A stretch of 64,000 bases of DNA from contig KL647289.1 in the NCBI GenBank assembly GCA_000727475.1, forward strand, positions 6,066,035-6,130,034, read 5' to 3'. Positions 1 through 11,506 of this stretch are shown piece after piece. The position numbers and the translations under genes are program-made. This DNA comes from Sarcocystis neurona. Its lineage: Eukaryota; Apicomplexa; Conoidasida; Eucoccidiorida; Sarcocystidae. The notes beneath the pieces are model-generated. The model was given only the letters and a program-made list of their open reading frames with translations. It was not told the DNA's origin and did no database searches. Positions within the stretch are counted from its first letter, which is position 1, and every line of letters begins with the position of its first letter.

Positions 1-39
1 ATATATATATATATGTATATATGTATTACATATATATAC

Positions 40-345
40 ACATATCTACATACACCTCCATATTATTCTATTATCATACGCACGCAGACATGGACAACTC
101 TCCACGCAATTATCACACAGAGAGCAATGATACACAGAGCCACATATACACATATGTGTCACACATATGTACTGACGTATATACACACACCTACGTATAA
201 TGTTATTATTATACGCATGTATACGTGGACGGCTCTCCAAGCGATTAGCACAGAGAGAGCAATAAGAGACATATATATATATACGTATTACACAGATATG
301 TGTAGACATATATACATACATCTACACGTATACTTATGTAACGAG
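40..345. repeat. Diverged ~150-bp tandem duplication in TA/CA-rich DNA
   Basis: Two related units (about 46-160 and 190-300) each run from a cacacct-type start through an ATTATT/TATACGCA core and a 'gga..gctctcca' segment to 'acacagagagagcaat'. They are embedded in (TA)n and (TACA)n tracts. Open frames here are Tyr/Ile/Thr-rich products of the microsatellite and are not genes. Confidence 0.6.
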
Positions 346-739
346 TAGATATATATATATATAGATACAAATACATACATATATATATATATGCAGGGGA
401 AGACATGCGTGTGTATGTCTATACTGTATGTCCACAGCTGATAAATCTTCATGAAAATACATATATACATATATGTATATATGTGGAGACATCTCTCTCC
501 CTCCTTTTTGAACGAGCTACACGCATACCGAGGAAAGTCAAGAGTTGCAGTTGAGACGAAGCATGCGACCGACGCGACCGGCCAAAACTAAGCAAAACAA
601 GAGACTGATGTTCTTCACACACACACACACATACATATATCCTTTACCCGTGCCATCCCCCGTTCACACACAAGCACATACGCATACAAATATCTAGGTA
701 TCCCGAAAGATATATATATCTTACTTATACTACTTATAT

Positions 740-1002
740 GTAGACCACAGGACTCATTTATTTAGTAATACATGTATATATATACATATAGGCGTCTACT
801 TATAACACGTACATGTATATCACAGTACTCACGTATGTAACAATATATGTTTATATATATACACACAGACGTCTGCTTATATGACGTAAGTATACAGCAC
901 TGTACTCACGTACGTAGGAACCTATATATATATATATACATATATATACAGACGTCTACTTAATATACGTTACTGTATTACATTGTACTCACGTATGTAG
1001 TA

Positions 1003-1039
<37 letters not shown>

Positions 1040-1095
1040 CGTGTACTCATAATACGTTACTGGATAGCACAGTACTCAAGTATGTAGTAGTGTAT
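740..1095. repeat. Array of ~95-bp diverged tandem units
   Basis: Four degenerate units each contain a 'gcgtctact/gacgtctgct' segment, an 'acgtta/acgtaa' segment, a 'cagtactcacgtatgta'-like segment and a (TA)n tract. The last unit has gained a (GA)n run. The array probably lies in an intron of, or downstream of, the minus-strand RFC gene. No gene is seen between 345 and 1500 apart from this repeat DNA. Confidence 0.6.
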
Positions 1096-1543
1096 ATAGA
1101 TATATATATATATATGTGTAGAGAGAGAGATGGGCAGACATGGTTGACTTTGAGTACTCGTGATCATCTTGCGCCCCGTCGCATGCGTGTGCTTCTCCTC
1201 GTAAATTGACGTCCGGCTAGTGGCTCTAAACGACACGACTCCCCCCATATATTTGCAGCAGTCGACAAAGCGACGGGAAGAGAGAGAGAAGAAAAAAGAC
1301 GCAATTGCCCCCACGAGGAAGTCCACGAGCAAACAGTCATTTCTTTGCAAGAGGAAAACAGAAGACAACAGTGTTCAAACAGATAGTGAACCACACACGC
1401 GTGCACGGAGGCGCCGACTTTATCTCGCGGAAAGACATTCCTCATCGATAGACCCACACATATATACACACTCGTACCCACACACATACACACAGACAAA
1501 CACAGAGAAAGAAGAAAAGCACGACGTTCTTTGAGACGGAAAA

Positions 1544-2240
1544 GTGTCCCTACAGCAGAGCTTTTATGCGCACGTGGACGCAGCTAAGAAGAGAGAGACG
1601 GGCAGCAGGCAGAAGGAGGTGCTACCGCTGTATGAGAACGGTGGAGATGGTCACTCTTGCGCATGTAGTCGTCGCTGCTTAGATGGGGGAGGCCGGTCCC
1701 TCACCCTGCCCTCGCAGAAACGCAGAACGCTGCAGGTGCAGGAGTTTTATGAGGGAGCATGTCGTCTGCTTTCGGCAGAAGCGGAGAGTCACACACCACA
1801 CGTGCAAAGGGGCACGGAGGAGTGGAAGGGAAAAAAACAGGAGAGACCTACCCGAGGACCCCAGAGAAGCGGATTCTACAGAGAAACGAAAATACATTGC
1901 ACGACTGCGCTGCACGTTGCTGCAGCAGGTGCAGCACGGCAAACATCAGCAGCAACAGCAAACGCATTGCGAGCCCGAGCAGCAGCAGTAGCAGCGTATC
2001 ACCAGAAGCAGCAGCAGCAGTAGCACCGCGCGAGTAGCAGCAGGAGTAGCAGATGCAGACGAAGCAGCAACACAGCAGTCCCACGACGTGTAGCAGTAGC
2101 AGCAGCAGTAGCACGGCGCGTACCAGAAGCAGCAGCAGCAGACGCACCAAAGGCAGCAGCAGCAGCCGTAGCACCGCGTGTAGCCGCAGCAGCAGCCGAT
2201 GCAGAAGAAATAGCGGCCTACACAGCAGGTGGTGGGGAGA
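1544..2240 (+). repeat. CAG/GCA trinucleotide-rich block with open plus-strand frames
   Basis: Impure (CAG)n/(AGC)n from about 1915 to 2220 is preceded by 370 bp of non-repetitive sequence. A plus-strand frame (1544-2023) stays open and would end in an Ala/Gln-rich tail, so this could be an exon with homopolymeric amino-acid repeats of the kind common in Eimeria. The opposite strand is also open (Leu/Cys-rich), as expected for any such repeat. I saw no splice sites or homology that decide it, so I annotate a repeat, not a gene. Confidence 0.5.
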
Positions 2241-3930
2241 GCGGCAAACAGCAGCTTCTGTGTTGGACTCGGCGTCCCCATACGATTCGATAGAGACCTG
2301 CAATCAACACCCGGACGAAGATTCAAAAACAAGATACATACAAGTATATACATGCACGTATATGTAGATATCTATAGATATAGACAGAGACGTCTAGTTT
2401 TCCCCTGCGCGCGCGTGTCATTGCACAAAAAATCATGTACTTACATAAACATATGTAGACCGGCACACCTGCTTCGCAGAGAATATGGCAGCCGCACAGC
2501 AAACCCGAGAGACAGGCGACACGTACGTACACACGCGTGGTCGCGTACAGATATCTGTACATCAAGCACGTGCACGTACACATATATATGTGCAAAAACT
2601 ACAACGTACTACAGCAAGCATGTGTATACACCCCTACATACACATCTACATATAAAGATACACATGGGTGACTGCGCCTGTGTGTCCACAACAAATACAT
2701 ACGCCTCTACATTATCATATACGAGCAGACACGACAGTTTCCACTACGAATCACTAATTTGTAGTCGCGGACATTTTCGCACACACACACACACATACGC
2801 ACACAGACAGAGGAGAGGGGACGCAAGGACAATTCTGCGGGGAAAAGAAATCTCTCCTTGAGACGAAAAGAGAGTTCTACACCACAAAAAGGCATTTGTC
2901 TTCGCCAAACATAAAACAAATGCTGTCTTCACCATCTCACCGTACATACAAAACTTCCCACATGTATAACATGCAACGAGTAGATATATACATACGTATG
3001 CCTCTGTACATAGAAAAATATTATATACATACACGTGTATACAATGTGTGGGTGTGTACGTGTGCGCGCGTACAGACATATATATATATATATATATACG
3101 TACAACATGCATTTACGCATATATATATATATATGTATATGTATACAGTATGCAACTATCTATCTATACATCTATATAAGTAGCTTGTACACATGTGTAT
3201 ATATATATATACACATATACGTACAACATGCATCTATGTGCATATATATATATATATGCGCATCATATGCGAGTATCCTTGTGTACATGTGTACACAAGT
3301 GTCTAAGTACAGACAGAGACACACATACACGGTGATTTCTGGATATGTAAAGAAGATTTCTCTTTCTATCCTCTTTATGGAATACAGGAAAGTAGCTAGA
3401 AGTGCATCCAGTACACAATGACATAGCAGAGAAATACTTCATTAGAAGAAACACACGGTTGCATATATGCGTGTCTCCACTTCCGCTATACGGATGATAT
3501 TTATTCACCATCACACGTATACGAAGGGCACCCCACGTTTACAACACTGCACTTGCCCATCTATATACACATGTATAGAGTGAGAGAGAAAGAAACACCC
3601 TGTGCATATATATATACACATATATTAGAACGTCTTTTATAGTGTGTGTATGTGTGTGCATGTATGCATGTACGAATAGATGTTACGTAAACAGACACAG
3701 ACAGTACATCTATAATTTGATGGGCGTGCTGACAGAGGGGGTGTTTTTCGGCTGAAGGCACACTCTTCCCTACTCGTCTATGCGGCTAGACTTCACCGAA
3801 ATGAACAACAAGTCTGAAGATTTGTACAGAGTCGTGGAGAGTCATTGTTCACGAAAACAGACAAATGCTGATATCCTCGAAAGTACCGTCTGCAAGTTTT
3901 AATTTCCACCGCGCAGCGAAACCAAGGCGC
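2240..3930. other. Gene-free stretch: TA/TACA microsatellites and unique spacer
   Basis: Alternating (TA)n, (TACA)n and (TATG)n tracts with short unique islands (about 2680-2960, 3340-3560, 3700-3930). None of the islands gave a frame with matching splice sites or a recognisable motif. The stretch lies 3' of RFC exon 2 on the minus strand and is probably intron. Confidence 0.4.
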
Positions 3931-3935
3931 GGTTC

Positions 3936-4165
3936 TTTCAACGGCAAGAGAAGCAGTTTCCACGGCAAGAGAAGCAGTTTCCACGGCAAGAGAAGCAGTT
4001 CCCACGGCAAGGGACGCACTTTCCACGTCAAGGGTAGCACTTCCAACGGCAACAAAAGCACTTCCAACGGCAACAGAAGTACATCCCACGGCAACAAAAG
4101 CGCTTCAGCCGGCAGGAGAAGCACTTCCGCCGACAAGAGAAGCAGTTCCCACGGCAACAGAAGCA
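3936..4165. repeat. 21-bp minisatellite (7-codon period)
   Basis: About ten imperfect copies of a 21-bp unit around 'ttccacggcaagagaagcag' with scattered substitutions. Because 21 is a multiple of three, both strands read through it: a Ser/Lys/Gly/His heptad on plus and a Leu/Pro/Trp heptad on minus. Nothing indicates that either frame is translated. Confidence 0.8.
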
Positions 4166-4194
4166 TTCTCAAGTGTACTGCAGTAGCAGTACCT

Positions 4195-4765
4195 CATTGC
4201 CACTTCCACTGCTGCTACTGCTGCTGCGATTGATAAGACGCGTCTGTTGCTCCTGCGGCTGCTTCTGCTGCTGCCGCGCTGCCGAATGCTGCTGCTTCTA
4301 CTCGGAAGCTGCTGGTGCTCCTGCCACAGCAGCTGCTTTTGCTGGAATGCTGCTGCTGCTGCTTCTAAAATGTCGCTCCTGCTGCTGCCCCATAGTAACA
4401 CGTCTTTGTCTACGCGTATGTGGACACGTGGATGTGTGCGTTGGTCCTGCAGTTTTGCTGCTGCCCATGAGAGGCGTCGGCGGCTGCGGCGGTGCCGTTT
4501 TTTCGGTAGTCTTGCTGCTGCTGCTGCAGTGTGTGTTGCTGCAGACACTGCTGCAGCGGCGACGGCTGTTCCCCTCGTCCTGTTGCTGCGGCTTCTCGTA
4601 TAGGGTAACTTCCTTACGCGTCGCGGCCGCTGCTGCCGTCGCGATCTGTTGTTGCTCTCCTGTGTGTGTGTGTCTGTGTCTGTGTCGTCTACACTCCCGG
4701 CTCGTATGTTCCTGTGTTCAACAACTGCTGCTGCTGACGGACTCTTTTCCCGCTCCTGCGCTGCT
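4195..4765. repeat. CTG/CTGCTG-rich block
   Basis: Impure (CTG)n on plus, (CAG)n on minus, with frames open on both strands. It sits about 100 bp 3' of RFC exon 2 on the minus strand, in what should be its intron 2. Confidence 0.7.
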
Positions 4766-4876
4766 GCCGCCATAGAACTGCTCTTGTACAGGAGAGTAGA
4801 ACTGGCCCCGCCGCACAGCAAAGGTGCACTGCCGACGGTTGCTGCAAGTATGTAGGAAGTGGTGTAGAAGTGGTAC

Positions 4877-7800
4877 CTTGTCAACTGCAGGACCAAAGAG
4901 CTTTCGCAGCAGCGCCATGGCGCGCGTTTTTTTCCCGCTGCCCGAGGCTCCATAGAGAAGCAGATGAGGCAGCACCGGACACCTTGCTTGCTGGGCGACG
5001 CTCACACACGCACACAGAGACGTATTTTTCTTCTTCCGCAGTTCTAGGCAGAAGAAGAACACCCAAAGACAGAGACGCGCAGAGATAGTTACGCGTGACA
5101 CGCCGGGAAAAAGACTTCTCCCCGTAGACATAGGTAGTGTGTACGTGTGTGTACGAACACGTCTGTATCTCCAAGGAGAGAAAGAGAGAGAAATAGACGC
5201 ACAAGTGTAGACCTGCCCGCGTGGCTCATACAAAAACAGCGTGGAGAGACGAATGTCATCACGGAGACGCGTCCACACGTCCACACACGCTCGTTAGAAC
5301 TGCGGATCAGCACACTCCCCTCCTCCTCCTACGTACATTTGGACTGCGACAGACACACAGAGCGAGACAAAGAAACGCACACACATACGTAGATAATAAA
5401 GAGAGACAGCAGCACTCCAATATGAAGAAGTGCACACGACCTCTGGGACAGAACGCACGTCGCACAGAAGTGCAGAAGTCTCTTCCGAGATTCTCCGTCG
5501 AAACTATTTTCCCCTACTGACCCCTTCTCTCTGTGTAGAAACCTACGTGAGTCCTAAAGACAAAGAAAGATCAGAGAAGGAAGCACAAAATTCCCACATG
5601 CCTGAGTACACACGTGTCCTCATACAGGCGCGTCCAGCAGAGAGATGCGTGCATATCTACACGCTGGTTTACCTGTACCACAAAAACACGCTGATATTCG
5701 TCAGTATTGACGCACACGTGTATATATATATATACAGAAGCCGATATAATAGCAGTCTCACTGTATGTCTGTGTGTGTATATGTGTGTGCGCATGTGTAC
5801 ATATGAGTACCTTTATACACGTATACGTTGACACACGTGTACAGATATATATGTGTATGCCCACGTACAAGCGTATACATACATATGCATACACTCACAA
5901 ATGGTGCGCATCAAGAGGAGTACAAAAAGCTATACACCGTTTCACGTGTGTATACGAGAGTACGAGGATATGTACATACATATATATATATATATAGTTA
6001 CATAGCTTCTATACATACGAAGAAATATACATATATATATATGTATATATTGACAGGTAGATAGATACAGAGCTTCTATACATTGACGTACAGATGACAT
6101 GGGAATAGACAAACGTGCAGATGTGGGAGCACCTGCAGATAGAGCGAGACGCGTTCTTCTGGCCGCAGGACAAAAAATGGTGGTATACGGAAGTCTGCGA
6201 AAGAGCAGGGACAACAGACTGGCGAAGTAAAGCAGAACACTTCTCCAAAATATGTCTCGTTTCTCCCAGAAGGAAATTCTGCGCACCGTCCACCAGGACC
6301 CGCCTTCTCTCTCGACGCACTTTCTCCTGTTTATTTCATCTCAGCTGCGCAAGGACGAATTGGCCCATGCATCTGAGTGTCAGTATATACATATACATGC
6401 ATGTAGTGATCCAAGAAAGAGGCCCTGGCCTATTTCCACTTGCGTTTCCTTGAATAAGTATATACATAACTTTCGCGCCCATACATTTAGGTGGGAACAT
6501 ATAGAGGTATAGATTTAGATATATATATATATATCGGCATAGATGTAGGCAGATATGGATACAGATAGATACAGGTAAATATAGATACAGATACGTACAA
6601 GTGTAAGTACATACGTGTGGTTATCTAAGACAGCGGCAATGAGATATATTTCGACTTGCATTTCGCTGAATATATATATATATGTAACTAACGCGCCCAC
6701 ACATTCAGGTGGGCAGGTATATACATATATTTATGGGTGTATGTAGGGGTATATTTAGGCATATTCACACGCACAGATAAAGACACATATACATATATAT
6801 ACATAGATACAAATCCATTTATACACATACGTATACGTATATGTACACATGTGTAGTTATCGTGGCACTAATATGTTTGGATTTGCATTTCTTTGTATGT
6901 ACCACTGAACAAGGAACGACGCGCATGCATACAGCCACGTGATTTTTCGACTTTCTTCTGTGTTGGCTTCACAGAGGCACAAGGAGACGCCTAGCGGGCG
7001 AGATCCCGGTCAACGCAAAGCAAAATGTTTAAGTACACCCGGTGCACATATGTGTACGTGGCCGTCGTATTAGTACCCCGTGGACGTCGTTCACTTCTCG
7101 CTCCTCTCTCTTTGGGCTGTATCTACCAGTCGAGGTGTACGTACACCTGGGGGTCTGTGTGTACGTACGTATACGTGTGTGTCTGTGTGTGCAGGTGGAC
7201 GGTGCTGTCGTGACAGAGGAAACGTTTCCGCAGAAAAAAGTGGGACCGTTTGATCTTCTATACGCGTGGGCCCAGAAAGAGTCAAGCAAATCCACAAAAC
7301 GGCAAAGGGGAGCGTTTCTGTGTGACTTGTCCCCGTTTGCGTCTACAAAACTCTCTCAACAGACGAAAGCTTCTTCGTCCTGCGCAGGCACGTGCTCACA
7401 AGAAGGTCGTAATTCTCTACGCCCACCGAGTTTACCGCCTTTCACGCGACTGTAGCTGTACGCACACAACTTCGAATATACATGTATACACACACTAGCC
7501 ACACCTACGTGTATATATATGTGTGTGCGTGTATACATATATATATATGTACACGCATATATACATATATATGTTCAGGTGTGTGTATATATATACGTGT
7601 ATGCGTGTATGTATGTATACATATGTACATATATGAGAATGTATGCCTACAGTAGGCATGTGCATGTGCACCTGGCTATACGGAGATCTTTCCGCGCGGG
7701 CGCGTCACCGCTGCGGAAGGACTCACCGACAGATAAAAAAAAACGGACTTTCTACGCTTTAGACGCACGTGTGTACAGAAGTTGCATCATACAGACTTAA

Positions 7801-7944
7801 AGAGGTGGACGTTGCTATTCGGAAAAAGGCGGCTTTGCAGAGTAGGGAGGAGCAAAAGCTGACTTTTTGAAGAAGATCGGTGAGGCCCGGGTGAACGTTG
7901 AGTTCCTCCAGCGTCCGTGGCGCGTGTTTGTCTGTCCACAACAT
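4877..7944 (-). CDS. RFC3: Replication factor C subunit (RFC3-like clamp loader), 5' part, two exons
   Basis: Small ATPase subunit of the clamp loader that opens PCNA at primer ends during nuclear DNA replication. Exon 1 (7864-7944) starts at ATG with context GACCATGT and encodes an N-terminus beginning MLWTDKHAPRTLEELNVHPG, like the 'LWVDKYRP.SL..L' start of human RFC3 / yeast Rfc5. Exon 2 (4877-4990) follows a CAG acceptor and encodes LPHLLLYGASGSGKKTRAMA, i.e. the Walker A of this subfamily (GPSGAGKKT in human), then LLRKLFGPAVDK before a GTACCA donor. Both junctions are phase 0 and the joined product matches human RFC3 in length without a gap. Exon 1 uses a GTCAGC donor. The intron is 2.9 kb of repeats. 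The remaining exons (Walker B, SRC motif, C-terminus) were not found to position 1 and are probably left of the window. Residue 2 of the Walker motif is Ala instead of Pro. Confidence 0.85.
4991..7863. other. RFC intron 1: microsatellite and decayed tandem-repeat DNA
   Basis: Mostly (TA)n/(TACA)n. Between 6436 and 6930 there are three diverged ~212-bp units, each with a '(t)tccacttgcgtttc / cgacttgcatttc' segment, (TA)n, a 'cgcgcccacacattcaggtggg' segment and (AGATA)n-type DNA. Unique islands at 5400-5650, 6100-6400 and 6900-7450 carry no exon I can defend, except the weak plus-strand candidate at 7195. Confidence 0.55.
7195..7455 (+). CDS. Weak candidate exon, plus strand, unrecognised
   Basis: A good polypyrimidine/CAG acceptor (tctgtgtgtgcag) opens an 87-codon frame whose first 24 residues look protein-like (VDGAVVTEETFPQKKVGPFD and so on). 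The later part becomes Ser/Arg-rich. It lies antisense inside the RFC intron. No partner exon was found, so it may be chance. Confidence 0.18.
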   Translation: MDGAVVTEETFPQKKVGPFDLLYAWAQKESSKSTKRQRGAFLCDLSPFASTKLSQQTKASSSCAGTCSQEGRNSLRPPSLPPFTRL

Positions 7945-8029
7945 GGTCCCTGTTGAGGAAAATAATCTCCGTTTTCTCCCTCTGCCAGAGATGCACTACC
8001 CTGCGTTCTCTCCTTGTCTTTTTCCCTCC

Positions 8030-8330
8030 CTTCCTGCCTCTCCTGTGCAGCTCTCCCCGGCGCCCCGCGCTGCTGCGACTCCTGCTGCCCACCTCTTTCT
8101 CTTCTTCTCTCCTGCTGCTGCTACTGCGGCCCGTCTCTTGCGCCTATTCTCCCCTGCTGCTGCTGTGCTGCTACTGCTTGTTCTTGTCCTGCTGCTGCTA
8201 CTACTGGCCGCCTCTTCTGCAGCTGCAGGGACCCAAGGTGCTGGACAGTTTCCCCGTCGGCGGCGGCTCTGCTGCTTTTTGTTGTGACGCTTCTGTTTGA
8301 CCCTGTTGCTGCTGCTGGGCTGCGCCTACG
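8030..8330. repeat. CTG-rich block upstream of the RFC start
   Basis: Impure (CTG)n/(CTC)n with all frames Leu/Ser/Cys-rich. It begins about 90 bp upstream of the RFC initiator ATG (minus strand), so it probably covers the 5' UTR or promoter of that gene. Confidence 0.6.
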
Positions 8331-8706
8331 CAGACGGAGAACGACTCCCAAGAGAGAAGATGGATTTTTGGACAGCAACAGTCTTCTCATTCAGTCGGCG
8401 ACAACGACTACACAAATCTCAAGTTGCCCGCACGCACATACACATGTTCACATACGTATACAGACAGGCGCAAATCAACATGCAAACGCACCAACGTGTA
8501 CACGTTTTTCTGTGCAAAAACAAGCCAGATGGCGTTGCACGTTTTTATGTATCGATTTGTATCAACGTCTATGCCAGGAAGTGGGACCCGTGTTCGTGTG
8601 GTGCTTTTGCTTCCATCTGATCGCTTGGAAAGAGCGTTTCTCAGAGTCTCCCTGCTGTTTTAGAGAAGCTGAGTTGCCGTTGAGCTGGTCACACATACAC
8701 ACACAG

Positions 8707-9260
8707 CCACAAGCGTGAGCAACATTCTCTCCATATACGGCTACCCGCGGGGGGTCACGATGATGACTTCTTGAATTTGTTTGGGCTGTTTCCACGACAT
8801 ATTCCGACCCGTGTAGGGGAAAGTACACGGAGACGAGATTTTACAAACGTCCTTCGACGCACAGTTTGCTAAAACCCTTTATTTTCAAGGCTACCATCCG
8901 CATGCATCCAAGGATCTCGACAGGCCGGTGCACACATTTTCGCCGACAGATCCTCCCGCCGAAAACAAAGGAATGGACACCGACGTGGACACATGCCAGA
9001 AAAGCGTCCCAACGCGAGAATTTCCCGTATGAAAGAGAAGATAAACACGTGCCACGCGTGGGGTGAACTGCTGGTGGCCGCCGCAGATGGGCCACCCGGT
9101 CGGTCGGAACTTTACTGCGCCCGAGACACTACTTTGGGACCGTGTTGATGACGTCGCTGTGTTGCGGCAACGGGCGGGTGCAGCAACTCATTGCAGGGAA
9201 TCAGATACATATTCACGCATCCACACACATACACATAAACACTGGCGAAAAAAGACGTAA
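8707..9260 (+). CDS. Unrecognised compact gene, three consecutive exons (partial)
   Basis: Three plus-strand segments join in one frame: 8707-8812 (acceptor ACACACACAG, donor CGT|GTAGGG), 8865-9026 (acceptor CGACGCACAG, donor CCC|GTATGA) and 9087-9260 (acceptor CCGCCGCAG, stop TAA at 9258-9260). The introns are 52 and 60 nt and both internal junctions are phase 0. The product is hydrophilic, with stretches such as HDDDFLNLFGLFPRHIPTR, FAKTLYFQGYHPHASKDLDR and NFTAPETLLWDRVDDVAVLR. The first exon needs two bases from an upstream exon, so the start is missing; a candidate lies at 8360-8650. I recognise no family. The last ~20 codons are Thr/His-rich microsatellite translation, so the true end may be a donor before 9225. 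Confidence 0.45.
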
Positions 9261-9599
9261 ATATATGTTTAAAAGGAGATGTACAAGTAGACGCATCTCC
9301 TGTGAACAAAGACGACGTGACACGCAGACCAAGCGATAAATTCCACGAACCCCAACATCAAGAGCGACCAATATCCCCCACCAGAACGCGTAATGCACCA
9401 GGCACACTCACGCCATGTACTATATGTATACATAAATACAGTTACGTCGGGAAGTATGCAGGACGCTACCGAACGCCAAGGGGACGTATCTCTCAGCGGA
9501 ACGGACGCGTTAGCGCACACGGGGGAATTCCCTGTGAGTCCGTAAGTTTGTGTTGAGACTTAATATCCCGCTGAAATGGAGAGGAGAGAAGTACATTTA

Positions 9600-10180
9600 G
9601 GAAAGATGTGCAAAATGGGGAGGGATGCTGGTCACTACGTTAGAAAAGGGAAGTTGTCCTTAGGGGGGATGCCGACGCGCGCGAGTGCCCAAGGGAGAGA
9701 CTGGACTGCGTACCTGTATATCCTGGATTGGTCGTGACGTGAGAACACTTTCAGCACCAGTGTGGAAAGCGGCCGGGAAGGTTCATGGAGAATCTGGACT
9801 CGTGGCCCGCCCGAGAGGCGGGACGTGCGGTTGAACGTTCGGAGACCGACAGCTTGAGTCCCGGCAGAACAACGTGTTTGGCATGTCCATGTGAGACGGG
9901 ATTTTGATGCAGCGAAGCTTGGTGGGGGATGGGGGGACATGTGCTAGTTGAAGAATGTTTCGAGTTAACAGCTATGTGAACTTCTGCAGGAATGACCCGA
10001 TTTCTCTGGGTCTTCGCACCTTTACTCATACGCAGATATAATATACACATGTGTAAACATGCACATCCACAGCAGCAGCACAAGCTCCGATTGGGGATGG
10101 AGGTAATTTGAGCAGTACGTTCGTGGGAAAAGCTCAGAGACGCCAGTACTTGTACCACAAATTTGCAAACGTGGCGCACT
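9600..10180. other. Gene-free repeat-poor stretch
   Basis: Unique sequence with no simple repeats. A 142-codon minus-strand frame (9751-10179) has no ATG at its head, no convincing splice sites and a mixed composition. I call no gene. Confidence 0.3.
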
Positions 10181-10229
10181 CGCTGTGTTCTGTGTAGCTT
10201 TTGTGCTGCTGCCGGTATCTGCTGTTAGT

Positions 10230-10552
10230 ATGGCTGCCCATTGCGGTTCGCAGTGCTACAGCGTGTTGTTCCTGTTGCTGCTGCTGGTGCCGGTATTACG
10301 GGAGCAGCTGCTGGGGGAGGTTGTTCTGTCCTCCTGCTGCGGTAGGCACTGCCGCATATACCACCTAAAGAAGTGTCAGGACTGCGAGATGCAGATTCTT
10401 CAGTGCAATGAAGCCAGTACGTACGGCGTGCAGCGAGAAGAGAAACCAATACACACGCAAGGGCAGACGCACGCAACGTTCATCCAGATGTGGAAGAAGA
10501 AAACCTTCTGAATTCAGTCCAAAGCAACGGCAAATCTTCTTTACCAGTGTAG
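10230..10552 (+). CDS. Small secreted or membrane-anchored Cys-rich protein, two exons
   Basis: Exon 1 is 10230-10416 and exon 2 is 10488-10552, giving 83 residues. The ATG has A at -3 and G at +4. The donor is CCA|GTACGT (a perfect consensus), the acceptor CGTTCATCCAG, and the intron is 71 nt; the split codon (A|AT) keeps the frame to a TAG. The N-terminus contains a hydrophobic run (SVLFLLLLLVPVL, about residues 11-23) expected to be a signal peptide or anchor. Residues 35-58 hold six cysteines in a CC-x3-C-x7-C-x2-C-x6-C arrangement. The C-terminus is acidic then Ser/Asn-rich with no GPI-type hydrophobic tail. The gene has the same design as the minus-strand gene at 24.3-24.8 kb. A role at the parasite surface or in secretion is inference only. 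Confidence 0.55.
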
Positions 10553-10559
10553 CGATTCC

Positions 10560-11475
10560 TTCGCTGAACACAATAATGCTATGTGGTGCTCATGCTAGCA
10601 CTCCGTCTATGGTAAAATACAAGCTTCGCACGGGCGAAATTCGAGTTACCCTGTACAAGAGTGTGTATTTGTGGGTACTTGCCTGTCTGCTACAGTCACA
10701 CGTGTCCGACTGTTTACGTATCGCTCCCCTTGTAGATTATGCGCATAGACCGGCGCTGTCTAATGCAGTCCATAATGTAGCGCGCTTGAGACGGACAAAC
10801 TAAGAGGGCACTATACTTTCCCGATATTAATAGTGCACGAACAGAGTACCCCGTGGGCATGAAAAAAGGCTTTTACATGTGTGTCCGTCCGCACACATAT
10901 GTGGCACTTTCGTGTGAATGGACGTGGAATCCAAACTCGAAGAAAAACTCGGAAGTGGTTGCATTTTAACTTTGCTAAAGATCCGGTTATACAGTGGTGC
11001 ACACAGAGATTTATCAACAAGTAGGCTCCGACTCCTGGAGGTGATACAAGCATCTAGGAGGCTGTTTGAGGCTAGGCTATATTTTCACCATAGGAAACCA
11101 CAACGTGTGAGCGCCCCTAGTGATTGCGCCGCGTCTGTGTACACACACAAATATTGCCAGTCCATTGGTCTACAGTTTCTAAGGCGCCGCGAGATAGCAT
11201 TGGTTGCCTCTGTCGCACTGGCTTCGTGACAGACGGGAGCTTGATAGTATGCGTTTGTGCTTTAAGGAAGTCGTAGATGCCGCCACCGACCTGTGACTGA
11301 CTGTTTGCTTGGAAAATAGTATAACACAGCTACAGTCTTCCTTTTTCCATTAGGTACGCTTGTATTCGAGGGAAACTTCTTGTCAATGAAGCACATACAC
11401 CTTTTTCACCTCACTCTTGCACAATTGAAAGGGCACCGCTGCCACTATGTCGTAAGGAATGCTCACAATATACGG

Positions 11476-11506
<31 letters not shown>

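Noticed and set aside
3840..3920. Minus-strand frame RWKLKLADGTFEDIS as RFC exon 3
   Set aside because: It superficially recalls the 'V.KL.I/E' segment after the P-loop, but would duplicate the VDK end of exon 2, meets no usable acceptor in phase, and hits a stop soon after.
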